Notes: generated by a model from the letters alone, not told the origin. A DNA stretch of 64,000 nt from Nocardiopsis sp. MG754419 (GCF_018207095.1 NZ_QOCZ01000051.1:1-64000), one strand, 5' to 3'; positions 34,883-44,817 are shown, counted from the stretch's first letter. Numbers and translations: made by a program.

Positions 34883-37171
34883 ATGGACACGACCTCCGCG
34901 GCCTCCCGGCCGTCCGTGCGCTCCACGGTGCACGGCTATCCGCGTATCGGCCCCGCGCGCGAACTCAAGCGCGCCAGTGAGTCCTACTGGAAGGGCGCCA
35001 CCACCGCGGCCGAACTCGACACCATCGCCGCCGATCTGCGCAGGGGCGTCTACGCCGCGCTGCGCGAGGCCGGGGTGGACGACATCCCGTCCAACACGTT
35101 CTCCTACTACGACCAGGTGCTGGACACCGCGGTCCTGTTCGACCTCGTACCGTCCCGCTTCCCCTCCCCGGCGCAGGCGGAGGACCGGGAGGAGCAGCTG
35201 CGCCGCTACTTCGCGCTCGCCCGCGGGGAGCAGGGCGCGCCGCCCCTGGAGATGACCAAGTGGTTCGACACCAACTACCACTACCTGGTGCCCGAACTGT
35301 CGCCGAGCACCCGGCCGCGCCTGGTCGGCGACAAGCCGGTCGTGGAGTTCCGTGAGGCCGCCGAGGCCGGTTTCCCGACCCGCCCGGTCCTGGTGGGGCC
35401 GCTGACCTTCCTGCTGCTCGCCAAGGCCGGCACCGACGCTCCCGAAGGCTGGGAGCCGATCGCGCTGCTGGACGGACTCCTGGACGCCTACGCCGCGCTC
35501 CTGCGCGAGCTCGCGGCGGCCGGCGCCACCGAGGTCCAGCTCGACGAACCCATCCTCGCGACCGACGAGGGCCGCGCCGCTCTGGGGCACCTGGAACGCT
35601 GCTACCAGCGGTTGGGGTCCCTCACCGAGCGCCCCGCGCTGTTGGTGTCCACCTACTTCGGTTCCATCGGCGCGGACGCGCTCCGCGTGCTGAAGCAGGC
35701 CCCGGTCGAGGCCGTGGGTCTGGATCTGGTCACCGACGCCGAGGGCGTGGACGACCTCACCGCCGTCTCCGGTCTCGGTTCCACCCGTCTGGTCGCGGGT
35801 GTGGTGGACGGCCGCAACGTCTGGCGTACCGACCTGCCGGCCGCCGTCGCCGAACTCGGCACCCTCCTCGCCCTGACCGACGAGCTCACGGTGAGCACCT
35901 CGTGCTCGCTGCTGCACGTGCCCATCGACCTGGACGCCGAGACCTCCCTGGCCCCGGAACTGCGCGCCGCCCTGGCCTTCGCCCGGCAGAAGGCCGAGGA
36001 GGTGGCGCTCCTGGGCCGCGTGCTTTCCGAGGGGAGTGACGCCGGGTACCGGAGCGACGTCGAACCGCGCGACCCCTCCTTCACCGACGCGCGGGTGCGC
36101 GCCCGCCTGGACGCCCTGGGCCCGGAGGCCTACGCACGTCCCCAGGACCGGGTCGTGCCCGCCGTCCGGCCGCTCGCCACGACCACCATCGGCTCCTTCC
36201 CGCAGACCCCGGAGCTGCGCCGCGCCCGTGCGGCGCACCGCCGGGGCGAGCTGGCCACCGAGGAGTACAAGGCGCTGTTGCGCGCGGAGATCGATCGGGT
36301 CATCACGCTCCAGGAGGAGATCGGCCTGGACGTCCTGGTGCACGGTGAGCCCGAGCGCAACGACATGGTCCAGTACTTCGCGGAGCAGCTGGAGGGCTAC
36401 GCGACCACCGAGCACGGGTGGGTGCAGTCCTACGGTTCACGGTGTGTGCGTCCGCCGATCCTCTTCGGTGACGTCGCGCGTCCCGCACCGATGACGGTCG
36501 AGTGGATCACCTACGCCCAGTCGCGCACCGACAAGCCGGTCAAGGGCATGTTGACCGGGCCGGTGACCATGCTCGCCTGGTCGTTCGTCCGTACCGACCA
36601 GCCGCTGGGCGAGACCGCCCGTCAGGTGGGTCTGGCCCTGCGCGACGAGGTCGCCGACCTGGAGCGCGCGGGTATCCGTCACATCCAGGTCGACGAGGCG
36701 GCGCTGCGGGAGCTGCTGCCGCTGCGGGCCGAGCGGCGCCCGGCGTACCTGAGGTGGGCGGTCGACGCGTTCCGCCTGGCCACGTCCGGGGTCGCCTCGA
36801 CCACGACCATCCACACGCACATGTGCTACTCGGAGTTCAACCAGATCGTCGACGGGATCGAGGCGCTGGACGCCGACGTGACCAGCGTCGAGGCGGCCCG
36901 TTCGCGGATGGAGCTGGTGGAGGCCCTCGGCCGACGCGGCTACGGGCGCGGGATCGGCCCGGGCGTGTACGACATCCACTCGCCGCGGGTGCCCTCGGTC
37001 GAGGAGGTGGAGGCCTCGCTGCGGCTGGCGGTGTCGCACGTGGACGCCGCGCACCTGTGGGCCAACCCGGACTGCGGTCTGAAGACCCGCGGTTACGCCG
37101 AGACCGAGCAGGCGCTGCGCAACATGGTGGAGGCGGCCCGCAGGGTGCGTGTCGACCTCCCGGGCACCTGA
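34883..37171 (+). CDS. metE: Cobalamin-independent methionine synthase
   Basis: Transfers the methyl group of methyltetrahydrofolate triglutamate to homocysteine. The 762-residue protein has the N-terminal GYPRIGPARELKRASESYW and the C-terminal zinc site with HTHMCYSEF and NPDCGLKTRGY, supplying the His and Cys ligands. ATG 34883 follows GGGAGAGAAG; an earlier open frame would run through the riboswitch 3' region. It is preceded by the B12 riboswitch and followed by a strong terminator, so it is monocistronic. Confidence 0.96.
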   Translation: MDTTSAASRPSVRSTVHGYPRIGPARELKRASESYWKGATTAAELDTIAADLRRGVYAALREAGVDDIPSNTFSYYDQVLDTAVLFDLVPSRFPSPAQAEDREEQLRRYFALARGEQGAPPLEMTKWFDTNYHYLVPELSPSTRPRLVGDKPVVEFREAAEAGFPTRPVLVGPLTFLLLAKAGTDAPEGWEPIALLDGLLDAYAALLRELAAAGATEVQLDEPILATDEGRAALGHLERCYQRLGSLTERPALLVSTYFGSIGADALRVLKQAPVEAVGLDLVTDAEGVDDLTAVSGLGSTRLVAGVVDGRNVWRTDLPAAVAELGTLLALTDELTVSTSCSLLHVPIDLDAETSLAPELRAALAFARQKAEEVALLGRVLSEGSDAGYRSDVEPRDPSFTDARVRARLDALGPEAYARPQDRVVPAVRPLATTTIGSFPQTPELRRARAAHRRGELATEEYKALLRAEIDRVITLQEEIGLDVLVHGEPERNDMVQYFAEQLEGYATTEHGWVQSYGSRCVRPPILFGDVARPAPMTVEWITYAQSRTDKPVKGMLTGPVTMLAWSFVRTDQPLGETARQVGLALRDEVADLERAGIRHIQVDEAALRELLPLRAERRPAYLRWAVDAFRLATSGVASTTTIHTHMCYSEFNQIVDGIEALDADVTSVEAARSRMELVEALGRRGYGRGIGPGVYDIHSPRVPSVEEVEASLRLAVSHVDAAHLWANPDCGLKTRGYAETEQALRNMVEAARRVRVDLPGT

Positions 37172-37190
37172 TCACCCTTCGCACATGAAA

Positions 37191-37223
37191 CAGGGGGCCG
37201 CGGCTGTGCGCCGCGGCCCCCTG
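37191..37223 (+). terminator. Terminator of metE
   Basis: CAGGGGGCCGCGGC forms a perfect 14-bp stem with its complement around TGTGC, followed by a T-rich GTGTCTCTT. Confidence 0.88.
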
Positions 37224-37254
37224 GTGTCTCTTCCGGGGAGGAGTCGGTCGATTC

Positions 37255-38301
37255 CTACTCGGCACCGAGGAGCGTGAGGGACTCCGCGGCCGCATCGGTC
37301 AGCAGGGCCTCGACGTCGTCGATCATGACCAGTTCGGAGCCGTCGAAGGACGAGACCTGGTAGGTGTACTCGATGTTCATGTTGCCCGCACGGACGAGGA
37401 GGACGGCGGTGGGGGCCGGGTCGTCGAGGATGGTCGACTCGGTGACGATCAGGTGGGCCTCGTCGCCCAGACCGTCGAGCGCCTTGTCCTCTTCCAGGCT
37501 CTCCTCCGGGTAGTAGTCGACACCACCCGTGTAGTTGTCGATGGAGTTCTGGAAGTCCGTCGTCGCGCTTTCGATGGAGTCGCTGCCGCCGAAGGGCACC
37601 CTGTACTCCAGCCACAGGCTGCTGTAGGCCCGGTCCGGGTTGCCCTCGGGTGCATCACCCGAGGCGGTGCAGCTCGAACGGCTGTCGGAGACGTTCTTGT
37701 TGAGGTTGTCCCGCATACCGAAGTCCGCGACCAACTCGTCGGTCATGGCGTCGCAGGGTTCGGTGGGCAGTGCGTAGGGCGGCTCACCGGTGGGGCCGTC
37801 ACCACCCGTCGCGGGCTCCTCGGATCCGTCGTCGGCCGGCTCCTCGGTCTCCTCGGTGGTCTGCGTCGTCTCGTCGGGTCCGGCGGCGACCTGGTCATCG
37901 CCGCCACCGCGCGCGACGAGCATGATGATCACCGCGATGACGAGGACCACGATGATCGCGCCGCCACCGATGACCACCCACAGGCCGGCCTTGCCGCCGC
38001 CACCCTGGGGCGGCTGCTGCGGCGGGGGGTACCCGCCCGGCCCACCGGGGCCTCCGTGGCCGCCGTAGGGCGGCTGTCCGCCCGCGTACATGCCCTGGTC
38101 CTGGCCGGGGTTGCCCGGGTAGGGGCCCTGGCCATAGGGGGGCTGCGCGCCGGCGCCGGGCCCGTAGGGCGGCTGCCCGCCGGTGTGCCCGTAGGGAGGC
38201 TGTCCGCCGCTGGGGGCGCCGTAGGGCGGCTGTCCGCCGGTGCCGTCCCCGCCACCATAGGGATTCTGCGGTGGCTGGTTGTAAGGTCCGTTTTCGCTCA
38301 T
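37255..38301 (-). CDS. Pro/Gly/Tyr-rich single-pass membrane protein
   Basis: A 348-residue protein in three parts. About 115 N-terminal residues carry repeated GGQPPYG-type units, a cytoplasmic low-complexity region common in actinobacterial envelope proteins. One membrane helix follows (LWVVIGGGAIIVVLVIAVIIMLV). An acidic Thr/Glu linker then leads to an extracytoplasmic domain starting EPCDAMTDELVADFGM, which resembles DUF3558-type lipoprotein domains; two Cys may form a disulphide. The start MSENGPYNQPP is chosen because the frame upstream has no family features. Function not known. Confidence 0.75.
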   Translation of the reverse strand: MSENGPYNQPPQNPYGGGDGTGGQPPYGAPSGGQPPYGHTGGQPPYGPGAGAQPPYGQGPYPGNPGQDQGMYAGGQPPYGGHGGPGGPGGYPPPQQPPQGGGGKAGLWVVIGGGAIIVVLVIAVIIMLVARGGGDDQVAAGPDETTQTTEETEEPADDGSEEPATGGDGPTGEPPYALPTEPCDAMTDELVADFGMRDNLNKNVSDSRSSCTASGDAPEGNPDRAYSSLWLEYRVPFGGSDSIESATTDFQNSIDNYTGGVDYYPEESLEEDKALDGLGDEAHLIVTESTILDDPAPTAVLLVRAGNMNIEYTYQVSSFDGSELVMIDDVEALLTDAAAESLTLLGAE

Positions 38302-38874
38302 GGCTCCCCTCGCCCGGTGATGTTCTGGCCGTCGTCTCTGGGACGCGTACGCGCTTTGGTGAGTTCTCACGATTTTTCCGTGATGACCACCGGCGGAGCG
38401 CCGGGTGGGTGACAGCACGGGGAATCGCGGGGGAGGAGACCCCGGAACCGTCGTCGCTCCGCGGGCGAGGGCGGGCGGCGAGGAGCGGGAGTTCCCCGAG
38501 TCGTGAGAGGGTGCCCCGATTCGTGGAGGGGTTCCCGCCGACCGCCGGGATGATGTCGAGGGGACGAATCCCCACGACCGAGGGTCGGGACGTCAAGCAT
38601 CCTAACCGCGACCATCGGGGGAGCGGCAGGGCGGACCAGGGTCAACGGGGTGAATCGTCATCGTTTCGTGCCGGTGGAGTTCCACGTCACCCTTCGCGTG
38701 ACGTGATCGTGATTCCTCCGTGTGGATTTTCGTACCGTCCCGCAGGTAATGGGTCGGACGTCCCTTCGGGCCCTTGGTCCCGAGAGCGGATTCGTGGGCC
38801 GCGCGCACCGGGTTCCGGGAACGAGGGGAGCGGGGACGGGCGCGCACGCCGGAGGGGGCGGTCGGACGCCGGGG
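38302..38874. other. Intergenic region, no gene seen
   Basis: About 570 bp between two minus-strand genes. No coding region is supported. It must contain the promoter of the Pro/Gly-rich protein gene. Confidence 0.4.
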
Positions 38875-39942
38875 TCAGAACATCGAGATGTGCACGTGGT
38901 CGAAGTGGTTCTCGGTGATGCTGCCGCGGTCGGACATCGCGCGCCAGTCGGTGTCGCCCCGGCGCACGTCCCAGATCTGCTGGCGGTAGATCACGTACAT
39001 GACCCCCAGGTCATCGGCGTTGTCCCGGGCCCAGTTGGAGATCTCCCAGCCGCGCTCGACCTGGTCCTCCGAGGGCATGGAGCCGTTGGAGCTCAGCATG
39101 AAGTCACAGGCGCGGCCCTTGGGGTGCTCGCCCACGACCCAGCCGCCCTCCTCGCGGTAGCAGCCCACGCCGCCCACGTCGGAGCCGCGCCCGAAGATCT
39201 CGATGCCCGTGTCGCGCATCTGTTCGGTGCGCGGGGTGATGTTGTCCGGCGGCCGCATGGGCTGCTCCGGGTGATCGGCGATGAGCCGGCGCACCTCCAT
39301 GCGCCGTTCGTCGAGCTCGTCCATGTCGGCCTCGGCCTCGGCCAGCCGCTCCTCGGCGTTCTCCTGGGCGACCTCGTCCCGCGACAGCGCCTGGTCCAGC
39401 TGGTCGATCTTGTCCTGGTTGCTGGTGGACAGGTAGTCGATGACGACGGCGCGGTCGATGACCTCGTCGGGTTCGGACTCCACGAACAGCGACATCGAGG
39501 GGTCGATGCCACTGCTGGTGTAGGTCGCCACCGCCAGGGAGCGGACCTGTTCACGCGCCGCGTCCACGTCCTCACGGGTGGAGTCGGCGCGCGTCTGGGC
39601 GCGGTCCGCCTCCTCCATGACGTTCTCCATGTCCCGGAGTTCGCCGTTGTACTCCTCGGTGAGGGTCTCGGCGCGCGACTCCAGGGAGCTCATGGACTCC
39701 GGGTCCCGGGGTACCGGTGCGGCGGCCGCGGGGCCGGGGACGGCGGTGAGGGCCAGGAGGGCCACGACCAGGGCCGCGGCGCCGCCGGGGCCGGGGCGCG
39801 TGATCGTGCGGAGCGCGCTCGCGCTTGCGGAGAGCACGTCCCGCCAGGTGCGGTCGGTGGGGTCGGGCGCCCAGAAATCGGCGTAGTCGTCCACTCGGCT
39901 CGGGTCGTCGGACTGCACGGTGTGGTCGCTCCTCGTGCCCAC
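38875..39942 (-). CDS. Secreted coiled-coil protein with M15-like peptidase domain
   Basis: Probable exported cell-wall hydrolase or its relative, 355 residues. A membrane or signal segment near residue 60-75 (GGAAALVVALLALTAVPGPAAAAP) is followed by about 150 residues of Glu/Arg/Asp-rich coiled coil (AETLTEEYNGELRDMENVMEEADR and on). The C-terminal domain carries EHPKGRACDFML and HFDHVHISMF. The His, Asp and H-x-H pattern matches zinc D-Ala-D-Ala-type peptidases. GTG 39942 has AGGGGG upstream. The layout resembles actinobacterial coiled-coil murein hydrolases. It has the same general architecture as the gene at 47192. Confidence 0.78.
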   Translation of the reverse strand: MGTRSDHTVQSDDPSRVDDYADFWAPDPTDRTWRDVLSASASALRTITRPGPGGAAALVVALLALTAVPGPAAAAPVPRDPESMSSLESRAETLTEEYNGELRDMENVMEEADRAQTRADSTREDVDAAREQVRSLAVATYTSSGIDPSMSLFVESEPDEVIDRAVVIDYLSTSNQDKIDQLDQALSRDEVAQENAEERLAEAEADMDELDERRMEVRRLIADHPEQPMRPPDNITPRTEQMRDTGIEIFGRGSDVGGVGCYREEGGWVVGEHPKGRACDFMLSSNGSMPSEDQVERGWEISNWARDNADDLGVMYVIYRQQIWDVRRGDTDWRAMSDRGSITENHFDHVHISMF

Positions 39943-40539
39943 ACGCGAACCCCCTACGGGCACGGAGGCGCTGTGGACGCAGCTTCTCGTCTTTCCCGGA
40001 CCGTGCGCGGGACACGAAGTCGGTGCCGGCCGCGCCGCGTCCACCCCGCTCGGCGAGGCAAGGTCACGGGACGGTCATGAGTGTAGGCACTCTCCGGGGT
40101 CTTCGGGAGGGACAGGGGCATTCTCACCCCCATCAAAGCAGGCAATGTGTCCTAAATAACCATATTAAGGTCAAGGGTTTTGCTGAACCGACCCATCCGA
40201 TCATGGTTGAGTTGGGAGCGTGATGGCTCCCGAACACGACGAAGCGACCCTCGCCACCATGGCCGAACCCACCCGGCGGTGCGTTCCGCTGCCCGGCGGT
40301 CGCTGTCGTATGCCGCACCGCTTCTGAAGAGCGGGGCCGTCCTCGCCCCGCCCGGCGCCCCGGCGCCGTCCCGGGCCCGATCAGGGCCCCCGGCCGCCGC
40401 TCCGGCGCGTCGCCGACGCCCACCACCAGGCACTTCGTACGCTCGGGTGTGGGCGTCGATCCCACGCTGAGTCCAGCACCTCTTCGCCCGCGTGCGCGCG
40501 GGAGCTGCGACACCACCGCCAGACGTCGATGGGAAAACC
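39943..40539. other. Divergent promoter region upstream of metN
   Basis: About 600 bp without a gene. An A/T-rich patch at 40150-40185 contains, on the minus strand, TTGACC and should hold promoter elements. Two hairpins follow: GGGAGC-GTGATG-GCTCCC near 40216 and GCGGGGC-CGTCCTC-GCCCCGC at 40331-40351. I looked for SAM-type riboswitch motifs ahead of this methionine transporter and did not find a convincing one. Confidence 0.4.
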
Positions 40540-41508
40540 GTGATTGACGCAGTGGGTCTCCACAAGACCTACAGGTTGAAGAAACGTCGGGTCCATGCCC
40601 TCAACGGGGTCGACCTGAATGTCGAGTCCGGCGAGATCTACGGGGTCGTGGGCCAGAGCGGTGCGGGCAAGAGCACCCTCCTGCGCTCGGTGAACCTCCT
40701 CGAACGCCCCGACACCGGCACGGTCCGGGTGGGCGACGAGGAGCTCACCTCCCTCCGCGGGGCGCGCCTGCGCGCCGCGCGCCGTCACATCGGGATGGTG
40801 CACCAGCACTTCGCCCTGCTCTCCTCCCGCACGGTCGCCGGCAACGTCGGCTTCCCGCTGGAGGTGGCCGGGGTCTCCCGGTCCCGGCGTGCCACCCGTG
40901 TGGGCGAACTCCTGGAGCTGGTCGGGCTGGGCGACAAGGCCCGCGCCTACCCGTCCCAACTCTCCGGCGGTCAGAAACAGCGCGTGGGCATCGCCCGTGC
41001 GCTGGCCTCGGACCCCAAGGTCCTGCTCAGCGACGAGGCGACCTCGGCGCTGGACCCCGCCACCACCGAGTCCATCCTGGCCCTGCTGCGCCGCCTGCGC
41101 GACGAGCTGGGTCTGACCATCCTGCTCATCACCCACGAGATGGACGTGATCAAGCGGATCTGCGACTCCGCCGCGATCATGGAGGACGGCAGGTTCCTGG
41201 AGTCGGGCCGGGTGCTGGACCTCATCGGCACCCCGGGTTCCCTGCTGGCGCGCTCGCTGTTCCCGCTGCCGGACAACGGAGGGCCGGAGTCGGTGGTCAT
41301 CACCTACCCGCGCTCCTTCGACGAGCCCTTCATGTCCGAGCTGACCCGCCGCTTCGACGTGGACGTCAACATCCTCGGCGGCGGTGTGGAGCAGGTCGCC
41401 GGTCAGTCCGTGGGCCGGCTCAGCGTCGACATGCGCGGGGCCCGCCGCACCGAGGCGCTCACCTACCTGTCCGAGCACGGCCTGCTGGTCGAGGAGGCCG
41501 GAAAGTGA
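40540..41508 (+). CDS. metN: Methionine ABC importer ATP-binding protein
   Basis: ATPase of the D/L-methionine importer. The 322-residue protein has Walker A GQSGAGKST, Q-loop VHQHFALL, signature LSGGQKQRVGIARAL, Walker B VLLSDEATSALDP and a switch His in ITHEMDV. A C-terminal NIL/ACT-like domain (FMSELTRRFDVDVNILGGGVEQ) in this family binds methionine and inhibits transport. GTG 40540 begins the conserved part; an in-frame GTG at 40492 is possible. The stop overlaps metI. Confidence 0.93.
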   Translation: MIDAVGLHKTYRLKKRRVHALNGVDLNVESGEIYGVVGQSGAGKSTLLRSVNLLERPDTGTVRVGDEELTSLRGARLRAARRHIGMVHQHFALLSSRTVAGNVGFPLEVAGVSRSRRATRVGELLELVGLGDKARAYPSQLSGGQKQRVGIARALASDPKVLLSDEATSALDPATTESILALLRRLRDELGLTILLITHEMDVIKRICDSAAIMEDGRFLESGRVLDLIGTPGSLLARSLFPLPDNGGPESVVITYPRSFDEPFMSELTRRFDVDVNILGGGVEQVAGQSVGRLSVDMRGARRTEALTYLSEHGLLVEEAGK

Positions 41509-42230
41509 TGACCGACGAGATCCTCCACCTGGCCCAGGACGGCGACGCCCTGACCGCGGTCGCCGACTTCGTCCGGGACTGGCCGAACATGTGGCCCAGC
41601 CTCTGGTTGGGCACCCAGGACACCATCTACATGGTGTGGTGGGCGACCGTCTTCAGCGTGCTGTTCGGTCTTCCCCTCGGCGTGCTCCTGGTCGCCACCG
41701 ACAAGGGCGGGCTCATCCCGGCCCCGACCGTGCGCGCGGTGCTCAGCGCCATCGTGAACATCGGCCGCTCGCTGCCGTTCATCGTCCTGATGGTCGCGGT
41801 GCTCTCGCTCACCCGGTTCCTGGTGGGCACCACGCTCGGCCCCACGGCCGCGATCGTGCCGTTGAGCATCGGCGCCATCCCCTTCTTCGCGCGCCTGGTG
41901 GAGACCTCGCTGCGCGAGGTGGACCGGGGGGTCGTCGAGGCCGCGCACGCCATGGGCACCCGCAGGTTCACCATCGTGGGCAAGGTGATGCTGCCCGAGG
42001 CCATGCCGGGTCTCATCGCCGGTCTGGTGATGACCGTGGTCACGCTCATCTCCTACTCGGCGATGGCCGGCGCCATCGGCGGCGGTGGCCTGGGCGACCT
42101 CGCGATCCGTGAGGGCTACCAGCGCTTCAACGACCACTACCTGTGGGCGACCGTGATCCTGCTGGTGGTCATCGTCCAGATCGCGCAGAGCCTGGGTGAT
42201 CTCCTGGTGCGCCGACTGTCCCGACGCTGA
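41505..42230 (+). CDS. metI: Methionine ABC importer permease
   Basis: Membrane subunit of the methionine importer, 241 residues with about five helices. The EAA coupling loop reads EAAHAMGTRRFTIVGKVMLPEAMPG. It overlaps metN by 4 nt (ATGA) and is followed by metQ after 78 bp, giving the standard metNIQ order. Confidence 0.93.
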   Translation: MMTDEILHLAQDGDALTAVADFVRDWPNMWPSLWLGTQDTIYMVWWATVFSVLFGLPLGVLLVATDKGGLIPAPTVRAVLSAIVNIGRSLPFIVLMVAVLSLTRFLVGTTLGPTAAIVPLSIGAIPFFARLVETSLREVDRGVVEAAHAMGTRRFTIVGKVMLPEAMPGLIAGLVMTVVTLISYSAMAGAIGGGGLGDLAIREGYQRFNDHYLWATVILLVVIVQIAQSLGDLLVRRLSRR

Positions 42231-42308
42231 CGTCCCGACCCCCGCCCTCCGTCCCCCGTATCCCCCCGTGAGTCGTCCGGAAGCAACGGTAAGGAGAAGG
42301 AGACAGCC

Positions 42309-43184
42309 ATGACAGGGAGTGCGAACGTGCTGCGGGGGATCGCCGTGGCCGGCGCCGCGGCCGTGCTGCTGGCGGGGTGCGGAAGCCCCAGCGAGCGGTC
42401 CGAGCAGGACGGTGCCGACGACGACGTGGTGACCCTCCGGGTGGGGGCGACACCGCTGCCGCACGCGGAGATCCTCGCGTTCGTCAACGACGAGTTGGCG
42501 GCCGACGCGGGGCTGGCCATCGACGTCGTCGAGTACACCGACTACAACCAGCCCAACGCCGCTCTGACCGAGGGCGAGTTGGACGCGAACTACTACCAGA
42601 CGCGCCCGTTCCTGGAGGAGTACCTCGCCGGCAACGACGACGCGGACCTGGAGTACGTGAGCGACGTGCACCTGGAGGCCTTCGGGCTGTACTCGCAGGA
42701 CGTCGCGGACCTGGACGACCTGTCCGAGGGCGCGGAGATCGCCGTGCCCAACGACGTGTCCAACATGGGGCGGGCGCTCAACCTGCTGGCCGCCAACGAC
42801 GTCATCACGCTGGCGGAGGGTGCGGGTGAGAGCCCCGAGGAGTCCGACATCGAGAACAACCCACTCGACATCACCCTCACCCCGGTGGAGGCCGCTCAGC
42901 TCCCGCGTTCGCTCCAGGACGTGGACGCGGCCGTGGTCAACGGCAACTACGCGCTGGAGGCGGACCTGCCGGAGACCGCGAACGCGCTGGCCTGGGAGGA
43001 GACCGAGGGCAGTGTGTACGGCAACGGTCTGGTGGTGCGCTCGGAGGACGTCGACGCCGAGGACATCGTGCGGTTGAACGAGCTGCTGCACAGCCAGGAG
43101 GTGCGCGACTTCATGGAGGAGCGCTGGCAGGGCATCGTCATCCCCATGGACGGTGCCGCCGAGCCGCAGGACGGCGGCGAGTAG
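42309..43184 (+). CDS. metQ: Methionine-binding lipoprotein
   Basis: Substrate-binding component of the importer (NlpA family), 291 residues. The signal peptide ends in VLLAGC, with lipidation at C24. The mature part has LRVGATPLPHAEIL, YTDYNQPNAALTEGELDANYYQ and ALNLLAANDVITL, which are NlpA/MetQ hallmarks. A strong GGAGAAGGAG ribosome-binding site precedes the ATG. It ends the metNIQ operon before a terminator. Confidence 0.93.
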   Translation: MTGSANVLRGIAVAGAAAVLLAGCGSPSERSEQDGADDDVVTLRVGATPLPHAEILAFVNDELAADAGLAIDVVEYTDYNQPNAALTEGELDANYYQTRPFLEEYLAGNDDADLEYVSDVHLEAFGLYSQDVADLDDLSEGAEIAVPNDVSNMGRALNLLAANDVITLAEGAGESPEESDIENNPLDITLTPVEAAQLPRSLQDVDAAVVNGNYALEADLPETANALAWEETEGSVYGNGLVVRSEDVDAEDIVRLNELLHSQEVRDFMEERWQGIVIPMDGAAEPQDGGE

Positions 43185-43261
43185 CCCACCCCTGGGAGGC
43201 GGTTCCGCCACGGGCCGTCCGCCATGGCCCGTCCGCCCCACCGTCGTGAGGTGAGCGGTGC

Positions 43262-43299
43262 GGGTCGTGGGTCCCGGTGCCCTTCGGGATCCACGACCC
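43262..43299 (+). terminator. Terminator of metNIQ
   Basis: GGGTCGTGGGTCCC pairs over 14 positions (one G-U) with GGGATCCACGACCC around a 10-nt loop, 78 bp after metQ. There is no long T run. Confidence 0.72.
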
Positions 43300-43338
43300 C
43301 ACCGCGTAACGGTTGCGTTTCGGCGAACTCTGGACGCG

Positions 43339-43383
43339 TTGACTTGCGAGTGCCGTTCTGCTTCCGTTATGGGAGCGCTCCCA
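43339..43383 (+). promoter_or_regulatory. Promoter region with CebR-type operator for the beta-glucosidase
   Basis: The perfect 14-bp palindrome TGGGAGCGCTCCCA at 43370-43383 is identical to the published CebR box of Streptomyces cellulose/cello-oligosaccharide genes. A TTGACT element at 43339 supplies a -35 candidate; the -10 is unclear and would touch the operator. It lies 39 bp before the beta-glucosidase start, as expected for repression. Confidence 0.85.
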
Positions 43384-43422
43384 AGCCGATTCCCCTCGTC
43401 ACGGAAGGTGCGTAACGTAGCA

Positions 43423-44817
43423 GTGAGTAACCCGAACGATTTCCCCGAGGACTTCCTCTGGGGGGCGGCCACCGCCTCCTTCCAGATCGAGGGCGCCACC
43501 ACCGCCGACGGTCGCGGCCGCAGCATTTGGGACACCTTCGCCGAGACCCCCGGCAAGGTGTTGAACGGGGACACCGGTGACCCCGCCGACGACCACTACA
43601 ACCGCTACGCCGAGGACGTCGCGCTCATGAAGCGGCTCAACCTCGGCGCCTACCGCTTCTCGGTCGCCTGGCCCCGGATCGTTCCCGAGGGCACGGGCAA
43701 GGTGAACCAGGCCGGCATCGACTTCTACGACCGGCTCGTCGACGGCCTCCTGGAGGCCGGCATCCAGCCGTGGGCCACGCTGTACCACTGGGACCTGCCC
43801 CAGCCACTGGAGGACGCCGGCGGCTGGCCCGCCCGCGACACCGCCCTGCGCTTCGCCGAGTACGCCAAGGTCGTCGCCGACGCCCTCGGGGACCGGGTCT
43901 CCCACTGGATGACCATCAACGAGCCCTGGTGCTCGGCGTTCCTCGGCTACCACAACGGGCACCACGCGCCCGGCCACCGTGACGCCGCCGCGGCGCTCGC
44001 CGCCACCCACCACCTGCTCCTCGGGCACGGGCTGGCGGTCGAGGCGATCCGTTCCACCGGCCACCCCGCCACCGTGGGCCTGGCCCACAACCAGGCGGTC
44101 ATCCGCCCCCACGGCGCCAACGCCGCCGACACCCGGGCCGCCCGTCGGGCCGACGGCGTGCGCAACCGCATCTTCACCGACCCCCTGTTCAAGGGCGCCT
44201 ACCCGGCCGACGTCCTGGAGGACCTCGCCGACATCAGCGACTTCTCCTTCGTGAAGGAGGGGGACCTGGCGACCATCTCCGCGCCCCTGGACTTCCTGGG
44301 GATCAACTACTACTCGCCGGAGTTCGTCGCCGGTTCGGCCAAGGGGCTGGACCCGGCGCTGGTCAGCGGCGAGGGCGAGGCCTGGCTCGGGGCCGACCCC
44401 GAGGAGGTCCACGTCTCCCAGGGGCTTCCCGTCACCCACATGGGCTGGGAGATCGACCCGAGCGGCCTGTTCGACGTTCTCCAGCGTCTGGCGGGTGAGA
44501 GCGGAGGCATCGACCTCTACGTCACCGAGAACGGCTGCGCGTTCGAGGACACCGTCGAGGACGGCGCCGTCCACGACGTCGATCGCACCGACTACTACGA
44601 GGGCCACCTGCGGGCCGTACGTGAGGCGATCCACGCCGGAATCCCCCTGCGCGGCTATTTCGCCTGGTCACTTCTGGATAATTTCGAGTGGGCGTGGGGA
44701 TACTCCCGCCGATTCGGCATCGTGCACGTGAACTACGAGACGCAGGAGCGCATCGTCAAGGACACGGGCCACTGGTACGCCGAGTTGGCCAGGACCGGAA
44801 GGTTCCCCGCACGGTGA
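43423..44817 (+). CDS. GH1 beta-glucosidase
   Basis: Hydrolyses beta-glucosides such as cellobiose, probably in the cytoplasm because no signal peptide is present. The 464-residue protein has FLWGAATASFQIEGA at the start, the acid/base Glu in TINEPW (about E167) and the nucleophile in YVTENG (about E368). GTG 43423 starts the conserved part. The CebR-type operator upstream and the LacI-family gene downstream suggest a cellobiose-responsive unit like cebR-bglC in Streptomyces. The cebEFG transporter is not in the window. Confidence 0.93.
   Translation: MSNPNDFPEDFLWGAATASFQIEGATTADGRGRSIWDTFAETPGKVLNGDTGDPADDHYNRYAEDVALMKRLNLGAYRFSVAWPRIVPEGTGKVNQAGIDFYDRLVDGLLEAGIQPWATLYHWDLPQPLEDAGGWPARDTALRFAEYAKVVADALGDRVSHWMTINEPWCSAFLGYHNGHHAPGHRDAAAALAATHHLLLGHGLAVEAIRSTGHPATVGLAHNQAVIRPHGANAADTRAARRADGVRNRIFTDPLFKGAYPADVLEDLADISDFSFVKEGDLATISAPLDFLGINYYSPEFVAGSAKGLDPALVSGEGEAWLGADPEEVHVSQGLPVTHMGWEIDPSGLFDVLQRLAGESGGIDLYVTENGCAFEDTVEDGAVHDVDRTDYYEGHLRAVREAIHAGIPLRGYFAWSLLDNFEWAWGYSRRFGIVHVNYETQERIVKDTGHWYAELARTGRFPAR

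Noticed and set aside
39943-40539. Search for a SAM-type riboswitch before metNIQ and a c-di-AMP riboswitch before the cell-wall hydrolase
   Set aside because: Only generic GC hairpins found; the conserved cores of these riboswitches are absent.
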